Position numbers and translations under genes: made by a program. This document shows, in pieces, positions 57,252-64,000 of a DNA stretch of 64,000 nt. A model generated the notes under the pieces. The model did no database searches and was not told the origin of the DNA. It saw nothing but the letters and a program-made list of their open reading frames with translations. How positions within the stretch are numbered: position 1 is the stretch's first letter; each line of letters begins with the position of its first letter. The DNA lies in contig JACATA010000004.1 in the NCBI GenBank assembly GCA_013390375.1, forward strand, positions 1 to 64,000, in the 5' to 3' direction. Source of the stretch: Marine Group I thaumarchaeote. Lineage in GTDB: Archaea; Thermoproteota; Nitrososphaeria; Nitrososphaerales; Nitrosopumilaceae.

Positions 57252-57428
57252 ACAAATTACCTATAATCTAGTTTAGATTTGGTAAGGCACTCTCAGTTGT
57301 AAATATCTGTACAAAATCTAGTAAAATTATTTACACTGCATCCTGTTTTTGCCTGAAATTGAATAAAACTAGTGGGCAAATCATGAACAATATAACCCAG
57401 AAGATATAGACAAATAATTTACTTTTGT

Positions 57429-58475
57429 CTATCCACTGCTAAGATGTGAATTCATTTGACTCACAAATTGTTTGATCTTATCTTTTGGAATAACAGCTCC
57501 ACATGCCTTATCATGTCCTCCTCCAGAACCACCTAATTTAGAAGCAATAGAAGATACTAATTTACCTAGATGAGTTTTGCACGACGGTGAACCTCGTACA
57601 GATACCGCGTATATTCCCTTATCAACACGTTCTTTGTATGTAATAGCAACATCTTTTCCTGAAAAACCAAGTACAAAGTTAGCAGCACCGCTTGCACCTG
57701 AATCAAGAACTTCCATATAACCTAGGTTTTTTGAAATTTTCATTGATGCTTTTACTTTTGATATGATTTCAGCAAGTTTTCCGACTTGAATTTGAGCAAA
57801 TTCATATGTATTTGGAATGTCATGTGGAAATTTTGATTCTGACAGTTCGTCAACCAAATAATAAAGGTAGTCAATATCTTGTTTACGTTGATGTCCTACT
57901 ATATTGTAAGTTAACACAGTAGCGTTTATCAAGGCAAATTGTCTATCATATATTTGTAAAAGTTTTGAAGCTATTGGTTTGTTTTCCATATAATCTGTGA
58001 TTGCTCCACACACTGCAATAAATATAGAATGTTCTGGCAATTTTTTCTTAAATGCATTATAGACAAGGACTGAAGTACATTCAGATGTATCATGAATTAG
58101 TTTCACTTTAACTTTTTTAAGTTTAGCAATAATTTTTGAATCTACGTAATGATGATCTACATAGGTTATAGAAACTTGTTTTTTTCTTAATTCTGTGAGC
58201 AGATCAACAAAATAATCACTGTTTTGTTTGTTTAACCCTAGATCACATATGAATAACATTTTTAATTTTTCGTCGTTTCGTAAAGTTTCTAATACATCTG
58301 TCATTCCAGGATAATCCACAAGTATGGTGTCACCTCCAAAAGCTTGTTTGATTAATGCAGCAGAAGAAATACCATCTGCATCTTCCATATGTGAAACACA
58401 AAGAATTTTAGTTCTTTTTGATTTTGTGGTTTTAGACGAGGTTTTTACACTTGATTTTTTAGATTTAATAGACAT
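57429..58475 (-). CDS. DHH-family phosphoesterase
   Basis: 348 aa. A Lys/Ser/Thr-rich N terminus (~22 residues) is followed by HMEDADGISSAA (first DHH metal motif), FICDLGLN, the DHH signature YVDHHYVD, and the C-terminal DHHA1 glycine motif GGSGGGHDKACGAV. Members are RecJ-like nucleases, oligoribonucleases or cyclic-dinucleotide phosphodiesterases. Archaeal RecJ homologues assist replication (GAN) or degrade RNA. The exact branch cannot be fixed by eye. Confidence 0.9.
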   Translation of the reverse strand: MSIKSKKSSVKTSSKTTKSKRTKILCVSHMEDADGISSAALIKQAFGGDTILVDYPGMTDVLETLRNDEKLKMLFICDLGLNKQNSDYFVDLLTELRKKQVSITYVDHHYVDSKIIAKLKKVKVKLIHDTSECTSVLVYNAFKKKLPEHSIFIAVCGAITDYMENKPIASKLLQIYDRQFALINATVLTYNIVGHQRKQDIDYLYYLVDELSESKFPHDIPNTYEFAQIQVGKLAEIISKVKASMKISKNLGYMEVLDSGASGAANFVLGFSGKDVAITYKERVDKGIYAVSVRGSPSCKTHLGKLVSSIASKLGGSGGGHDKACGAVIPKDKIKQFVSQMNSHLSSG

Positions 58476-58521
58476 GTGATCGAATCACTGAAACCCTCAT
58501 TTAAATTTAGAATGACAAGTA

Positions 58522-58719
58522 CTACTTTGAAAAAAGTTTGTTGGTTGTAATATTCTGCTTTTGTTGTATTTGATCTGAAAGATTGCAAATATCATAAAAC
58601 CAAACTCCATCAAGTTGGGTGCTAATATCGGCTTGTTGCAATTTGGTTAATTCCTCTGGAGTTGCGTTTAGAATACGCTCATCTATTAATTGCATTAATT
58701 TACGTTCTTCCTGTGACAT
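58522..58719 (-). CDS. Hypothetical protein, 65 aa
   Basis: Not recognised. 65 aa from ATG, helical and polar, with QEERKLMQLIDERILNATPEE and WFYDICNLSDQIQQKQN. Codirectional with the DHH gene 46 nt downstream. The gap 58720-58836 contains the divergent citrate synthase promoter. Confidence 0.6.
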   Translation of the reverse strand: MSQEERKLMQLIDERILNATPEELTKLQQADISTQLDGVWFYDICNLSDQIQQKQNITTNKLFSK

Positions 58720-58836
58720 GCTATTTAGTTAAAAATAATCTTATAATCTCAGAAGTAAAGGGATTAGACAAAATACTAAATTTTCAAAACGTAATTTAAG
58801 TTGAAAATTTAAAAGTACTATTTTTACAAGGGAAAT

Positions 58837-60006
58837 ATGGACACAAAGAACATAGGGTTGAGAAACATTGAGGTTGCAGACACAAGAATCTCATATATTG
58901 ACGGGCAAAAAGGAAAGCTGATTTATCGTGGATATGATATTTTGGATCTTACAAAGAATTCCAATTTTGAAGAAACTTGTTATCTTCTGCTGCATGATGA
59001 ATTGCCAACTAGTGATGAATATGTTGACTTTAAAACTGAATTAGTGGATGCCAGAATTATCCCTAAACAAATGCAAATTAACATGGGTAATTGGAGAAAG
59101 GATGCTGACCCTATGGATGTTCTGCAAGCCTTTGTTGCTGCGTTTGGAGGTTATTATGATGAAGAATTTTCAACCAAGGAAGCAAGTTACAGTAGAGCCA
59201 TGAATCTGATAGCCAAGGTTCCTACAATTGTATCTAGTTGGCATAGAATTCGCAACAATAAAAAAATCATAGAGCCTGATTCTAATTTAAGTCACGCTGC
59301 CAATTTTTTGTACATGCTGAATGGTGAGAAACCGGATCTGGAAATGGAAAAAATCTTTGATATTTGTCTAATTTTACATGCAGACCATACTTTGAATGCT
59401 TCAACGTTTGCAGCCAGACAAGTTGCATCCACACGTGCGCATATGTATTCTGCTGCTAGCGCAGCAGTTGGTGCATTAAGTGGTGAATTACATGGAGGAG
59501 CAAATTATGAAGTGATGAGAATGCTTCTAGATATAAAAACTGAGGAAAATGTTGAATCTTACATTAAGGAAAAATTTGCAAAGAATGAAAAAGTTATGGG
59601 AATGGGGCATGCAGTGTACAAAACTGTTGACCCTAGATCTCAAGTACTCAAGGAACTATCCAAAAGACTATCAGAAAAAACTGGTCAACCATGGTATGAT
59701 ATAACAAATAGGGTTGAGCACGTAACTGCTGAGTTGATGAAAAAAACTAAAGAGATGGAAATTTTTCCAAATGTTGACCTTTACAGCGCGTCGGTTTACT
59801 ACATGCTAGGCATTCCGATGGATCTTAACACACCCATATTCGCTATATCAAGAGTTGCTGGTTGGGCAGCACATATTATTGAAGAAAAATTTGCAGAAGC
59901 GGCACCAAAACCTATGTTATACAGACCAAAGGCTGTCTATGTTGGAAAATATGCTGGACCACAAGGTTGTAAATATATTCCAATAGAAAAAAGAACTAAA
60001 AAATAA
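58837..60006 (+). CDS. gltA: Citrate synthase
   Basis: 389 aa, type I archaeal length. RYVEVA-like start (GLRNIEVADTRISYID), catalytic residues in ILHADHTLNASTFAAR, GMGHAVYKTVDPR and LYSASVYYMLGIP. Condenses oxaloacetate and acetyl-CoA; in an autotrophic thaumarchaeote it feeds the incomplete oxidative branch to 2-oxoglutarate. Convergent with a small hypothetical gene. Confidence 0.96.
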   Translation: MDTKNIGLRNIEVADTRISYIDGQKGKLIYRGYDILDLTKNSNFEETCYLLLHDELPTSDEYVDFKTELVDARIIPKQMQINMGNWRKDADPMDVLQAFVAAFGGYYDEEFSTKEASYSRAMNLIAKVPTIVSSWHRIRNNKKIIEPDSNLSHAANFLYMLNGEKPDLEMEKIFDICLILHADHTLNASTFAARQVASTRAHMYSAASAAVGALSGELHGGANYEVMRMLLDIKTEENVESYIKEKFAKNEKVMGMGHAVYKTVDPRSQVLKELSKRLSEKTGQPWYDITNRVEHVTAELMKKTKEMEIFPNVDLYSASVYYMLGIPMDLNTPIFAISRVAGWAAHIIEEKFAEAAPKPMLYRPKAVYVGKYAGPQGCKYIPIEKRTKK

Positions 60007-60014
60007 AACGTAAG

Positions 60015-60221
60015 TTAATTTCTAGAGTTAAGCCATTCTTTTGCTTTAGAATTTACATCATGTCTGTACAAAACTTGATAAACCATATCATAAAATGACA
60101 ATCCCTTTTTTTGTGCTTGTTCGTCAAGCCACCTTATACCATCTGATAATTCAGAATCATATTCTGAAAATTCTATTAGCTCATCTACCATTTTTGTGAA
60201 AAAAGTCTGAGATTCAAACAT
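60015..60221 (-). CDS. Hypothetical protein, 68 aa
   Basis: Not recognised. 68 aa from ATG. Acidic helical N terminus (KMVDELIEFSEYDSELSDGI) and a C terminus DVNSKAKEWLNSRN. No metal or membrane motif. Confidence 0.6.
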   Translation of the reverse strand: MFESQTFFTKMVDELIEFSEYDSELSDGIRWLDEQAQKKGLSFYDMVYQVLYRHDVNSKAKEWLNSRN

Positions 60222-60298
60222 TACATGCTACTTTTAATGTTGATCATTAAGCGATAATCCCAAAATATATAGACAAAAAACACCCTTTTGATTGACAG

Positions 60299-60697
60299 TT
60301 GGAACACAAACTATTCCTAGATGGAACTAAAGAAAAAATCTCATGGATAATTCAAACAGGCAATCAGATTAAGAAGGAGTTTAGGGTGCACCCACCAGCA
60401 TATACTTCAGGATACAAGATGGACGTAAAAAATGATGAACAGTCAAAATTCATTGCTTTGCATGCTGGAATCTATTGGGGTATTGGAGTATATGCCATAA
60501 AAGATGGAGATACCGTGGATGTCATGTGTGACTCCAAAAAAATGTATGATATTCTTAGTTCAAAGCATAAAATATCTGATCAAATAATTAATGACAAAAT
60601 TCATTTCATCAATCTTTTCATTGAACAAAGAAAACTTGTTGTGAATTATCATCTAATTGATAGTAATAAAAATCCAGCATCAGATCTTATACGTTAA
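60299..60697 (+). CDS. Hypothetical protein, 132 aa
   Basis: Not recognised. TTG start. Soluble alpha/beta, with FRVHPPAYTSGYKMDVKNDE and FIALHAGIYWGIGVYAIKDGD. Conservation of Gly and aromatic residues suggests a compact domain. Neighbours give no functional hint. Confidence 0.65.
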   Translation: MEHKLFLDGTKEKISWIIQTGNQIKKEFRVHPPAYTSGYKMDVKNDEQSKFIALHAGIYWGIGVYAIKDGDTVDVMCDSKKMYDILSSKHKISDQIINDKIHFINLFIEQRKLVVNYHLIDSNKNPASDLIR

Positions 60698-60797
60698 TTT
60701 CATAATTTAGAACCATGTTTTAGCTAAATAGAATTAAGATGTACTGAATATAAGAACAGACAGTGATTTTTAAATAAGGATTTTTCCTAGATGTATT

Positions 60798-61004
60798 ATG
60801 AATGACATCAATGAGATAATGCCAAAAATTCCATATATGAAATGGGGTGCTTTGATGAATAAAGCACCGACAAACGGTAAAGTTACGGAATTAAACAAAA
60901 TTTTTCCGCCTAATGGAAAATGGCATACGGTCTTTGAAGAAAAAGATCATTCATACATTGATGGCAAGATTATTTGGAAAAAAGACAAAAAAGCTTGGAC
61001 ATAG
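60798..61004 (+). CDS. Hypothetical protein, 68 aa
   Basis: Not recognised. ATG start; content of Trp and Lys near the C terminus (GKIIWKKDKKAWT) and an N-terminal MPKIPYMKWGALMNK. Convergent with the glycerate kinase gene 1 nt away. No motif. Confidence 0.6.
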   Translation: MNDINEIMPKIPYMKWGALMNKAPTNGKVTELNKIFPPNGKWHTVFEEKDHSYIDGKIIWKKDKKAWT

Positions 61005-61005
61005 A

Positions 61006-62289
61006 CTAGTATTTTATGATCAATCCTATATCCATTAAGTTAGTATGAGTGGGTCCTGTTTTTATCAACCCGCCATGCCTTTTGAAAAATGAATAAGAAT
61101 CATTGTTCTCCAAATAGGAAGAGATTTCTTGCAGACCAAATGAATTATTTTCAATTAAGGCACCAGAACATGTTGTATTACCATCAATACCATCCGTTGA
61201 AATTGAAGAAACTAACACATGGTGATCAGAATTCTGGATTAATTTTAAGATCTGTAGAACAAGTTCCTGATTGCGGCCTCCTTTTCCCTTTCCCTTTACT
61301 TGTACTGTTGGTTCACCGCCAAATATTATACATGAATTCTTCTTTCCTGGTATCATTTGTACAATTTTTTTCGCAGATACACTGACATCATGCTTAACTG
61401 GTGAATAAACTTTGGTAGTAAGTCCAAGTGACCGAGATTTTAAAACCATAGCATTCAAACAGTCCTGATTAGTTGCTATGATTTTATTCTTGATTGTTAA
61501 TCTGTTTGGTCTCATTGCCTTTGTATTCAAACCGCGTTTTAGGAGTGTAATTACTTTTTTTGGAAGTTTTTTTCCCAAAGAATATTTTGTTATTACTCTC
61601 ATTGCGTCAGAAAATGTTGTATTATCATTATAAGTACACCCTGATGAAATAACCGATAAATCGTTACTTACAACATCTGACATTACCAATGCACACCCAT
61701 CACAGTTCATGTTTTGAACAAGCTTGCCACCCTTTATCATTGACAGATGTTTTCTAACACAGTTGAATTCATCAATTGTAGCACCACATTGCAATAATAA
61801 TTTGGTCACGTGTTTTTTTTCAGTCAAGGTTATTTTATCCGGAAGAGCCAACAAAGAGGAGCCCCCACCTGATACCAAAAATAGTACAAAATCCCCTTTA
61901 GAACAATTGTTAACAAATTTTTGTACTGCTTTTGCTGCTCTTACACTTTCTTTATCAGGTAATGGGTGACCAGAATAAAACACCTTGAATTTTTTACTAA
62001 CTATTGAAGATTTAGTGTATTTTGGAACTACAACTATTCCTTGTGAAACATTAATTTTCTTTGATACATATTCTGCCATAGAATCTGCTGCCTTGCCATA
62101 TGCAACCACAAAAATTTTTCCATAGTTCGATAAAAATATACGATTTTTTCCCAGTAGAATGTAATTTTTTTTAAAAAATGTTTTTAGGAAATTTTTTGGC
62201 TGTGCGGCGGTTAATCCCACTTCTAATATCTTTAATGCTTTTTTCTTCACTTCTGTATTTGCTAATGAATTAAAATTCTTAATCATCAT
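61006..62289 (-). CDS. Glycerate 2-kinase (MOFRL family)
   Basis: 427 aa. The DUF4147/MOFRL enzyme is shown by VSGGGSSLLALPD, LLQCGATIDEFNCVRKHLS, and the C-terminal MOFRL motif GGEPTVQVKGKGKGGRNQEL with the closing HTNLMDIGLIIK. Phosphorylates D-glycerate to 2-phosphoglycerate, entering the lower glycolytic pathway. Divergent from the alcohol dehydrogenase gene. Confidence 0.93.
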   Translation of the reverse strand: MMIKNFNSLANTEVKKKALKILEVGLTAAQPKNFLKTFFKKNYILLGKNRIFLSNYGKIFVVAYGKAADSMAEYVSKKINVSQGIVVVPKYTKSSIVSKKFKVFYSGHPLPDKESVRAAKAVQKFVNNCSKGDFVLFLVSGGGSSLLALPDKITLTEKKHVTKLLLQCGATIDEFNCVRKHLSMIKGGKLVQNMNCDGCALVMSDVVSNDLSVISSGCTYNDNTTFSDAMRVITKYSLGKKLPKKVITLLKRGLNTKAMRPNRLTIKNKIIATNQDCLNAMVLKSRSLGLTTKVYSPVKHDVSVSAKKIVQMIPGKKNSCIIFGGEPTVQVKGKGKGGRNQELVLQILKLIQNSDHHVLVSSISTDGIDGNTTCSGALIENNSFGLQEISSYLENNDSYSFFKRHGGLIKTGPTHTNLMDIGLIIKY

Positions 62290-62368
62290 TTTATAATTTT
62301 ATTTTAAATAAATAAACCAAGTCTTCAATGATTGGAAGGTATAATAATAATCAGAATCTCAATAATTC

Positions 62369-63316
62369 ATGAATACAGTTAGAATACCAAAAATAATTCA
62401 ATTTGGTGAAAATGCACTTTCTGAAGCGGAATATCCAAAAAATGCTTTAGTTGTAACAACTGCCCCCCCTAAAATATCTGGTAGGTGGTTAGACAAAATG
62501 GGCATACAAGACTATATGTTGTATGATAAAGTTAAACCAGAACCATCCATTGATGATGTAAATGCTGTTGTAGCTGAATACAAAGGAAAAAACCCATCAG
62601 TGCTAATTGGTCTTGGTGGCGGAAGTTCTATGGATGTTGTAAAATATTCCTCGGCAGAATTTGGTGTAGAAAAAATTTTAATCCCTACAACTTTTGGTAC
62701 CGGAGCTGAGATGACAACTTATTGTGTTTTAAAATTTGATGGTAAGAAAAAACTTCTTGGTCCTGAAGAAAGATTCCTTGCAGATCGTGCTATAGTTGAT
62801 TCATATTTTATGGATGGTACGCCAGAACAAATAGTCAAAAACTCTGTATGTGATGCTTGTGCACAAGCAACAGAAGGATATGACAGTAAATTAGGAAATG
62901 CTTTTACAAGAACGCTATGTAAACAGGCGTTTGACGTATTATATGATGCAGTTATGAATGACAAGCCTGAAAATTATCCGTATGGTTCCATGCTTTCTGG
63001 TATAGGTTTTGGAAATTGTTCTACCACACTAGGACATGCATTGTCATATGTATTTTCTAATGAGGGTGTTGCTCATGGGTACTCTTTATCTTCATGCACC
63101 ACTATAGCACATAAACACAACAAATCAATTTTCTATGAAAAATTCAAACAAGTTATTGAAAAAATTGGTTTTGATAAAATGAAGTTAAAGGCTCCTGTTG
63201 ACGAAGCAGCTGACGTTGTAATGACTGACAAGGGACATCTTAATCCAAATCCAATTCCAATTTCAAAAGAAGACGTTATCAAATGTCTTAATGACATTAA
63301 TGATGGCAATCTTTGA
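62369..63316 (+). CDS. Iron-type alcohol dehydrogenase (candidate semialdehyde reductase)
   Basis: 315 aa. Group III ADH signatures: IGLGGGSSMDVVKYSS (nucleotide loop), IPTTFGTGAEMT, and the metal site with GHALSYVFSNEGVAHGYSLS (two His). The first His of the D-x3-H ligand pair is Gln here (DACAQATEGYD). This is not a glycerol-1-phosphate dehydrogenase pattern. In Thaumarchaeota, iron-type ADHs act as malonate or succinate semialdehyde reductases in the HP/HB cycle, and this is a plausible role by family, not proven. Size is slightly short for the family. Confidence 0.85.
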   Translation: MNTVRIPKIIQFGENALSEAEYPKNALVVTTAPPKISGRWLDKMGIQDYMLYDKVKPEPSIDDVNAVVAEYKGKNPSVLIGLGGGSSMDVVKYSSAEFGVEKILIPTTFGTGAEMTTYCVLKFDGKKKLLGPEERFLADRAIVDSYFMDGTPEQIVKNSVCDACAQATEGYDSKLGNAFTRTLCKQAFDVLYDAVMNDKPENYPYGSMLSGIGFGNCSTTLGHALSYVFSNEGVAHGYSLSSCTTIAHKHNKSIFYEKFKQVIEKIGFDKMKLKAPVDEAADVVMTDKGHLNPNPIPISKEDVIKCLNDINDGNL

Positions 63317-63413
63317 ATTTCGAATTTAATTATCATACAAAATTAGCTATGACTTATCCTTGTGAAACTTATTAAGATTGAAATTCAAGTGTTTGTACTA
63401 GGTGTAATATCAA

Positions 63414-64000
63414 GTGCTAAAATTTGGAATTCAAAATGGGCTAAACGTTGCTAGAGCAGGTTATTCTGAAGACCAGATTTTAACTGCGTGCCTGTTAGCT
63501 GACCGGACTGGTTATGACTCTATTTTCTATATGGACCACACAAATGTTCCACAATGGAAAAATGCAGTAGTACTAGACCCCTGGGTTATGTTATCATCAA
63601 TTGCAGCTGTTACTAACCATGTTGAATTAGGAACTTGTGTTACTGATGCAATCAGAAGGCATCCATCAAATATTGCATTGGCAGCTATTACACTGGACAG
63701 AGTTTCAAAGGGACGAGCAATTTTGGGAATTGGCGCAGGTGAAGCTCAAAACCTAAAAGAATTTTGCATACCGTTTGATAAACCAGTTTCTAAATGGGAA
63801 GAACAAATTCAAGTAATCAAAAAATTGTATAGTTCATCGCCAGATAACACTGTGGATTTTGAGGGCAAATATTACAAATTAGAATCTGCTTGCCTTCAAG
63901 CTTCTTCGATAAGAAAACCGCATCCACCAATATACATGGCATCTGGTGGAAAGAGAACGTTAAAACTAACAGGAAAATATGGTGATGGATGGTTACCAAT
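63414..64000 (+). CDS. LLM-class (F420-dependent) oxidoreductase, 3' end beyond window
   Basis: GTG at 63414 opens a frame that runs to the window edge (195 codons seen). The LLM flavin/F420 fold is clear: LKFGIQNGLNVARAGYSEDQ, FYMDHTNVPQW, TNHVELGTCVTDA, RRHPSNIALAAITLDRVSKGRAILGIGAGEAQNL and PPIYMASGGKRT. Relatives include methylenetetrahydromethanopterin reductase-like and F420-dependent oxidoreductases; substrate unknown. Upstream 63317-63413 is a promoter-size gap. Confidence 0.88.
   Translation, partial: MLKFGIQNGLNVARAGYSEDQILTACLLADRTGYDSIFYMDHTNVPQWKNAVVLDPWVMLSSIAAVTNHVELGTCVTDAIRRHPSNIALAAITLDRVSKGRAILGIGAGEAQNLKEFCIPFDKPVSKWEEQIQVIKKLYSSSPDNTVDFEGKYYKLESACLQASSIRKPHPPIYMASGGKRTLKLTGKYGDGWLP

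Noticed and set aside
62369-63316. Glycerol-1-phosphate dehydrogenase
   Set aside because: The nucleotide loop IGLGGGSSMDVVK and IPTTFGTGAEM pattern belongs to iron-type alcohol dehydrogenases, not to the archaeal G1P dehydrogenase.

Overview
This 64 kb window is a compact, AT-rich archaeal chromosome segment (about one third G+C by eye). It reads as a Thaumarchaeota/Nitrososphaerota genome, most likely a Nitrosopumilales-type ammonia oxidiser. Pointers are: a single 16S-23S rRNA operon with no tRNA in the spacer; archaeal EF-1A, uS10, RpoP, FEN1, ATP-dependent DNA ligase and EndA; the ESCRT-type division ATPase CdvC; a bifunctional FBP aldolase/phosphatase; a DnaJ-ferredoxin fusion of the kind described in Thaumarchaeota; and enzymes fitting a 3-hydroxypropionate/4-hydroxybutyrate carbon cycle. 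No transposase, prophage, CRISPR array or toxin-antitoxin pair was seen. Genes are tightly packed, many start with TTG or GTG, and TATA boxes about 26 nt upstream of several starts suggest leaderless transcripts.

Layout. 0-13 kb: membrane-anchored J-protein, SNF2 helicase, peptide-type ABC permeases, a JAMM protease paired with a coiled-coil protein, a small GIY-YIG-like protein, an unexplained structured intergenic region, intron-containing tRNA-Ser(CGA), FEN1 and a nitroreductase. 12.8-17.9 kb: a candidate 5S rRNA on the + strand facing the 23S-16S operon on the - strand. 18-27.5 kb: class III aminotransferase, TPR protein, DnaJ-Fer, HIT protein, 3-hydroxyacyl-CoA dehydrogenase, a cluster of small zinc proteins, then rpoP, rps10 and EF-1A. 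27.6-41 kb: FBP aldolase/phosphatase, DNA ligase, DUF47 protein, tRNA-splicing endonuclease, a tandem-SDR protein resembling half of a Chloroflexus-type malonyl-CoA reductase, TauE/DUF192 pair, DtxR regulator, UDG-AAG repair pair and a peptide ABC ATPase. 41-50 kb: AspRS and the branched-chain amino acid operon ilvB-ilvN-leuA-leuB, preceded by a possible leader peptide. 50-64 kb: phosphoesterase, carAB, cdvC, a DHH phosphoesterase, citrate synthase, glycerate kinase, an iron-type alcohol dehydrogenase and a partial LLM oxidoreductase cut by the window edge.

The most remarkable observation is in carB (51567-54820, - strand). The reading frame of the first ATP-grasp half is interrupted by an in-frame, stop-containing 21-nt insertion at 54735-54755. 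Removing exactly these 21 nt restores the highly conserved GEFDYSG motif. The insertion and its flanks fold into a bulge-helix-bulge: 3-nt bulges AAA and AAT around a 4-bp helix, with cut sites AA/A and AA/T. This is the substrate type of the archaeal tRNA-splicing endonuclease, whose catalytic subunit is encoded at 31805. It looks like a miniature protein-coding archaeal intron. carB also has a frame problem at its start codon and carA lacks a standard start codon, so sequencing error or gene decay must be excluded; a cDNA read would decide it.
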